Of a stretch of DNA of 9,665 nucleotides, positions 5,768 through 9,665 are shown one piece after another. A model generated the notes under the pieces. The model did no database searches. It saw only the letters and a list, made by a program, of their open reading frames with translations, and had not been told where the DNA came from. Source of the stretch: Rhodospirillales bacterium (lineage in GTDB: Bacteria; Pseudomonadota; Alphaproteobacteria; Rhodospirillales; Casp-alpha2); the NCBI GenBank assembly GCA_016187325.1, contig JACPJY010000034.1:1-9665 (forward strand). The letters are read 5' to 3'. The position numbers and the translations under genes are program-made. Position 1 is the first letter of the stretch. The number at the start of each line of letters is the position of its first letter.

Positions 5768-7384
5768 TTACGGTTTCGACTGTTCGGCGGGCGCCGCCGC
5801 TGGTGCCGCGTCGGCGGCTACCGCCTCGCCGGCCTCCGCCGCTTCGGCTTTGGCCGGCTCGTCGGGGAACCAGTGGGCGCGCGCCGCCATGATGATGTCG
5901 TTGGCTTTCTCGACGGTCAGCGACTTCGGCGGCACGATCTCCAACAGCTCGTCGGCGGCCAAGTCCGCCAGATCGTCCTTGGTCTTGACGCCCTTCTCGC
6001 CGAGCGCCACCAGGATCGTCGGGCTCAGGCCCTCCATCTCGGCCAATTCGTCGGTGACGCCGAGCTCCTTACGCTTACGCGTCAGCTCTTCGTCGCGCTG
6101 GGCGAGATAGGCGCGGGCGCGCTCGCGCAGTTCCTCGGCGACCTCTTCGTCGAATCCCTCGATCGAGACCAGGTCTTCGACCGGCACGAAAGCGACCTCC
6201 TCCACCGACGAGAAGCCCTCGGTGACCAGCAGGTGCGCGATCACGTCATCGACGTCGAGGGCATCCACGAACATCTGCGAGCGGGTTTTGAACTCCTCAG
6301 TGCGGCGTTCGGACTCCTCGGCCTCGGTCAGGATGTCGATGTCCCAGCCGGAAAGCTGCGAGGCGAGGCGCACGTTCTGGCCGCGCCGTCCGATGGCGAG
6401 GCTGAGCTGCTCGTCGGGGACCACCACCTCGATGCGATGGGCTTCCTCGTCGAGCACCACCTTCGCCACCTCGGCCGGGGCGAGCGCGTTGACGATGAAC
6501 GCGGCCGGGTCGGGGGACCACTGGATGATGTCGATCTTCTCGCCCTGCAACTCGCCGACCACCGCCTGGACGCGCGAACCGCGCATGCCGATGCAAGGGC
6601 CGACCGGGTCGATGGAAGAGTCATGACTGAGCACCGCGATCTTGGCGCGCGAGCCCGGATCCCGGGCCACCGCCTTGATCTCGATGATGCCGTCGTAGAT
6701 TTCCGGCACCTCCTGGGCGAACAACTTGGCCATGAACTGCGGATGGGTGCGGCTGAGGAAAATCTGCGGGCCGCGCGGCTCCTGGCGCACGTCGACGATG
6801 TAGGAGCGGACGCGGTCGCCATTGTTGAAATGCTCGCGCGGGATCGATTCGTCGCGCCGGAGGATCGCCTCGGCGCGCCCCAGATCGACGATGACGTTGC
6901 CGTATTCGATCCGCTTCACCAGGCCGTTGACGATTTCGCCGATGCGGTCCTTGTATTCGTTGTATTGGCGGATACGCTCGGCCTCGCGGACCCGCTGCAC
7001 GATCACCTGTTTGGCTGTCTGCGCCGCGATGCGGCCGAAATCGATGGGCGGCAGCACGTCGACCAGGAAGTCCCCGGGATTGGCGTCCGGCTTCTTCTTG
7101 CGCGCGCTTTCGAGGGTGATCTGGGTGATTTCGTTCTCGACCTGCTCCTTCGTCTCCTTGACCTCGACGTAGCGGGCGAGCGTGATCTGGCCCGTCTTGC
7201 GGTCGATGGCGGCGCGAATGTCGTGCTCGTGGCCGTACTTGGACCGTCCCGCCTTCTGGATCGCCTGCTCCATAGCCTCCAGAACTTCCTCGCGCTCGAT
7301 GCCCTTGTCGCGGGCGACGGTGTCCGCCACTTCCAACAGCTCGGGACGCAAATGGGTGGCGCTTGCTTCGATGGTTTCGCTCAT
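5768..7384 (-). CDS. nusA: Transcription termination/antitermination factor NusA
   Basis: NusA binds RNA polymerase, modulates pausing and intrinsic termination, and works in rRNA antitermination. The product is 538 residues. The RNAP-binding N-terminal domain covers about 10-135. The S1 domain follows from about 150 (VNGLVKRIEYGNVIVDLGRAEA). KH1 has GPCIGMRGSRV (262-272), with the SHDSSIDPVGPC lead-in. KH2 has LAIGRRGQNVRLAS (329-342). Two C-terminal helix-hairpin-helix-like acidic repeats lie at about 373-427 and 443-503. Residues 510-538 form an Ala/Glu/Pro tail. The ATG at 7384 overlaps the rimP TGA (ATGA), a coupling arrangement, with GAGGAG 11 nt upstream and AAAGGA closer. Long readings of this frame upstream run antisense-like through rimP and are not real. 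Sited after rimP and before infB as expected. Confidence 0.99.
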   Translation of the reverse strand: MSETIEASATHLRPELLEVADTVARDKGIEREEVLEAMEQAIQKAGRSKYGHEHDIRAAIDRKTGQITLARYVEVKETKEQVENEITQITLESARKKKPDANPGDFLVDVLPPIDFGRIAAQTAKQVIVQRVREAERIRQYNEYKDRIGEIVNGLVKRIEYGNVIVDLGRAEAILRRDESIPREHFNNGDRVRSYIVDVRQEPRGPQIFLSRTHPQFMAKLFAQEVPEIYDGIIEIKAVARDPGSRAKIAVLSHDSSIDPVGPCIGMRGSRVQAVVGELQGEKIDIIQWSPDPAAFIVNALAPAEVAKVVLDEEAHRIEVVVPDEQLSLAIGRRGQNVRLASQLSGWDIDILTEAEESERRTEEFKTRSQMFVDALDVDDVIAHLLVTEGFSSVEEVAFVPVEDLVSIEGFDEEVAEELRERARAYLAQRDEELTRKRKELGVTDELAEMEGLSPTILVALGEKGVKTKDDLADLAADELLEIVPPKSLTVEKANDIIMAARAHWFPDEPAKAEAAEAGEAVAADAAPAAAPAEQSKP

Positions 7385-7872
7385 AATCCTTTGTTCTCCT
7401 CGGATGCCGCGATCAGGTCGTCCGTCAGCACCAGTTTCGCGCGCTGGATGTCGGGATGCGGCAACGTCACCTCGCCGCCTTCCACCTCGATGCGCACGCG
7501 GTTTCCTTCGACGCCCAAGAGCCGCCCCTTGAAGCGCCGCCGGCCGTCGATCGGCCGGTTGGTTTCGATCCTCGCCTGGAACCCCCGGAAGCGCTGGAAA
7601 TCGCCGATGCGGACCAGCGGCCGGTCGATGCCGGGCGAGCTGACCTCGAGGGTATAGGCGCTCTTGATCGGATCCTCGACGTCGAGGATCGCCGAGATCG
7701 CCCGGCTGACCTGGGCGCAGTCGTCGACGGTGATCGCCCGGCCGTTCTTGTGTTCCACCATCACCTGCATGCAGGGCCTGTTCTTTCCCGCCAATTGCAA
7801 CCGGACGATCTCGAATCCGAGGTCGCCGATGGCCGGCTCGATGAGTCGCCGAACGCGGCTGATAACGTCCAT
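7381..7872 (-). CDS. rimP: Ribosome maturation factor RimP
   Basis: RimP binds the 30S subunit during assembly and is needed for efficient 16S processing and S12/S19 incorporation. The 163-residue product has the alpha/beta N-terminal domain with GFEIVRLQL (19-27), then ITVDDCAQVSRAISAILD (47-64), and the family signature YTLEVSSPGIDRPL (73-86). It closes with an SH3-like C-terminal domain (about 90-150). The ATG at 7872 has a clear SD, AAGGTGG, 9 nt upstream. It is the first gene of the nusA operon. Its stop codon overlaps the nusA start. No metY tRNA precedes it, unlike E. coli; instead a promoter and terminator-like hairpin lie upstream. Confidence 0.98.
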   Translation of the reverse strand: MDVISRVRRLIEPAIGDLGFEIVRLQLAGKNRPCMQVMVEHKNGRAITVDDCAQVSRAISAILDVEDPIKSAYTLEVSSPGIDRPLVRIGDFQRFRGFQARIETNRPIDGRRRFKGRLLGVEGNRVRIEVEGGEVTLPHPDIQRAKLVLTDDLIAASEENKGL

Positions 7873-8028
7873 GGGCGCTATCCACCTTCTCGGGCCCGCC
7901 TCCGGGCGTCCCCGGGGCCAGGGCGACGGCTTCGCAAGACCCGTTTAAAACGAAAGGGCGGGCCACCGGCCCACCCATCAACTCCAACTCGGTATTTGGA
8001 CTTAACGAGTACGTTCTTAACTGAACGC
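7873..8028 (-). promoter_or_regulatory. Predicted rimP operon leader RNA
   Basis: About 155 nt lie between the predicted transcription start (near 8028) and the rimP ATG. In mRNA order the following can be drawn. A hairpin with arms CGTTC and GAACG (8027-8012). Two helices that share a base and so compete or form a pseudoknot: ACTCG/CGAGT (8010-8006 with 7991-7987) and TCCAA/TTGGA (8000-7996 with 7987-7983). The terminator-like hairpin (7976-7956). A small GC hairpin (7907-7894), arms GCCCG and CGGGC, ending 5 nt before the SD. These pairings are read by eye; no folding energy was computed. Confidence 0.45.
7944..7976 (-). terminator. Intrinsic-terminator-like hairpin between trmB and rimP
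   Basis: In the mRNA sense GGGTGGGCC pairs with GGCCCGCCC (9 bp with one G-U) around a GGT loop, followed at once by TTTCGTTTT. The U-tract is broken by CG, so efficiency is uncertain. It can end the metK-trmB message. Because the promoter at 8035-8063 lies upstream of it, transcripts of the rimP operon must also pass it, making it a candidate attenuator. Confidence is for the structure; the regulatory role is inferred. Confidence 0.65.
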
Positions 8029-8034
8029 ATCCGT

Positions 8035-8063
8035 TATATATACCCGTGCCCCTGCAATTTCAA
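8035..8063 (-). promoter_or_regulatory. Sigma70-type promoter for the rimP-nusA-infB operon
   Basis: TTGAAA at 8063-8058, a 17-nt spacer, then TATATA at 8040-8035, in an A+T-rich pocket within otherwise G+C-rich DNA. It sits in the trmB-rimP gap about 30 nt beyond the trmB stop and reads toward rimP. Predicted start is about 7 nt past the -10, near 8028. The TATATATA run allows a shifted -10 with 15-nt spacing. Confidence 0.6.
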
Positions 8064-8093
8064 TGGCTTTTGACCATTTTTCCGGCCACGACC

Positions 8094-8800
8094 CTAAGTT
8101 CTGGAACGGCGCCGGAAACACAGGTAAACCGGCGTCGCGCCCTGTTTCCGGGCCTTTCTTTCGTAGCGCGTCTCGACCCAATCTTGCGGCGGTTCCGTCC
8201 AGTCGCGGCGCGACCGCGCCAGCCAAGCGAACGCCGGGTGGCGGGTGATGCGTTCCAGCGCCCAGGCGACGTAACCGCCGTGGTCGCTGGCGACCCGGAG
8301 CTCGGCGCCGTCCTTCATGATACGCGCCAGCTGATCCAGGGTGTCGTCGGCGATGAAGCGGCGGCGGTGGTGGCGCTTCTTCGGCCATGGGTCCGAGAAC
8401 AGCGCGAACACCCGGCCGATGGCGGCATCGGGCAGCGACGGGAACAGCCGACGCGCGTCGTCGTCGTAGATGCAGACGTTGGCGAGGCCGCGGCTTTCGA
8501 CATGGCTGAGCAGCGAAGCGACACCGTTGACGAACGGCTCGCAGCCGACGATGCCGACGTCCGGATGCGCCTCGGCCTGGGCGGCCAGGTGCTCGCCGGC
8601 GCCGAAGCCGACTTCCAGCCACACGTCGCGGACCGGGACGGCGAATGCACCCCCGAGGTCGACGATGCCGCTGTCCGCGGGCGGCGCCAACCGCAACCGC
8701 GGCAACAGGTCTTCGACCAGCGCCTGGCGGCCGGGCCGGAGCTTGTGGCCACGGCGGCGGCCATACCAGTGAAGACGATTTTGCGGGTCGCCGGCGCCGC

Positions 8801-8804
<4 letters not shown>
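8094..8804 (-). CDS. trmB: tRNA (guanine-N7-)-methyltransferase TrmB
   Basis: TrmB transfers a methyl group from SAM to N7 of G46 in the tRNA variable loop. With the start used here the product is 236 residues, the normal size. Visible motifs: YGRRRGHKLRPGRQALVEDLLPRL (14-37), typical of alphaproteobacterial TrmB; the SAM-binding LEVGFGAGEHL (63-73); GCEPFVNGV (87-95); FSDPWPKKRHHRRRF (136-150) at the active site; and WVETRYERKA (209-218), including the conserved T-x-Y-E-x-K. No ATG exists in frame near the N-terminus. The TTG at 8804 overlaps the metK TGA (TTGA), which fits coupling, though SD sequence is weak. A GTG about 17 codons upstream inside metK is the alternative. metK supplies its SAM cofactor. 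Family certain, start less so. Confidence 0.95.

Positions 8805-9665
<861 letters not shown>

Noticed and set aside
5564..7657. Plus-strand open frame of 697 codons opposite nusA and part of rimP
   Set aside because: Same reasoning: an antisense shadow of well-identified genes, with no family motif and no SD/promoter context.
7385..7987. Upstream extension of the nusA frame to 7987
   Set aside because: It reads rimP out of frame and the leader. NusA begins MSETIEAS at 7384, with the expected family N-terminus and ATGA overlap.
7873..8093. tRNA (metY-like) upstream of rimP as in E. coli
   Set aside because: No cloverleaf, T-loop GTTCRA context or CCA end could be found in this gap.

Overview
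This is a conserved housekeeping locus, entirely on the minus strand, from an alphaproteobacterium with high G+C DNA. Gene order (read right to left) and protein sequences fit the Rhodospirillales/Rhizobiales style of this cluster: metK–trmB, then rimP–nusA–infB–rbfA–truB–rpsO–pnp. The genus cannot be fixed from the window. Both edges cut genes: metK lacks about its first 100 codons (right edge) and pnp has only its first 375 codons (left edge). No mobile element, tRNA, rRNA, CRISPR array or foreign-looking gene was seen, and no real gene is supported on the plus strand.

Right part (8094-9665): metK (S-adenosylmethionine synthetase) and trmB (tRNA m7G46 methyltransferase) overlap by 4 nt, so a SAM maker is coupled to a SAM user. 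A 221-nt gap follows, holding a good sigma70-type promoter (TTGAAA-N17-TATATA) and, downstream of it, an intrinsic-terminator-like hairpin about 70 nt before rimP. The hairpin lies inside the predicted rimP leader, so it could attenuate the whole operon as well as end the metK-trmB message.

Middle part (1392-7872): rimP (30S maturation), nusA (elongation/antitermination), infB (IF2), rbfA (30S maturation), truB (tRNA psi55 synthase) and rpsO (S15). This is the classic transcription–translation–ribosome-assembly operon. Spacing is tight (rimP/nusA overlap 4 nt, rbfA/truB 11 nt, truB-rpsO gap 12 nt). The exception is nusA-infB, where the ylxR (DUF448) gene usual in relatives is missing and a 125-nt spacer remains.

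Left part (1-1391): pnp (polynucleotide phosphorylase) behind a 265-nt leader. The leader contains a long irregular stem-loop and three tandem 25-bp repeats. The repeats look like reiterated copies of the pnp translation start region (SD-like purines plus ATG) and end directly at the real pnp ribosome binding site.

The coding content is ordinary. The points worth a second look are non-coding: the pnp leader repeats, the rimP leader promoter/terminator arrangement, and the ylxR-less nusA-infB spacer. I see no evidence of a new multi-gene system.
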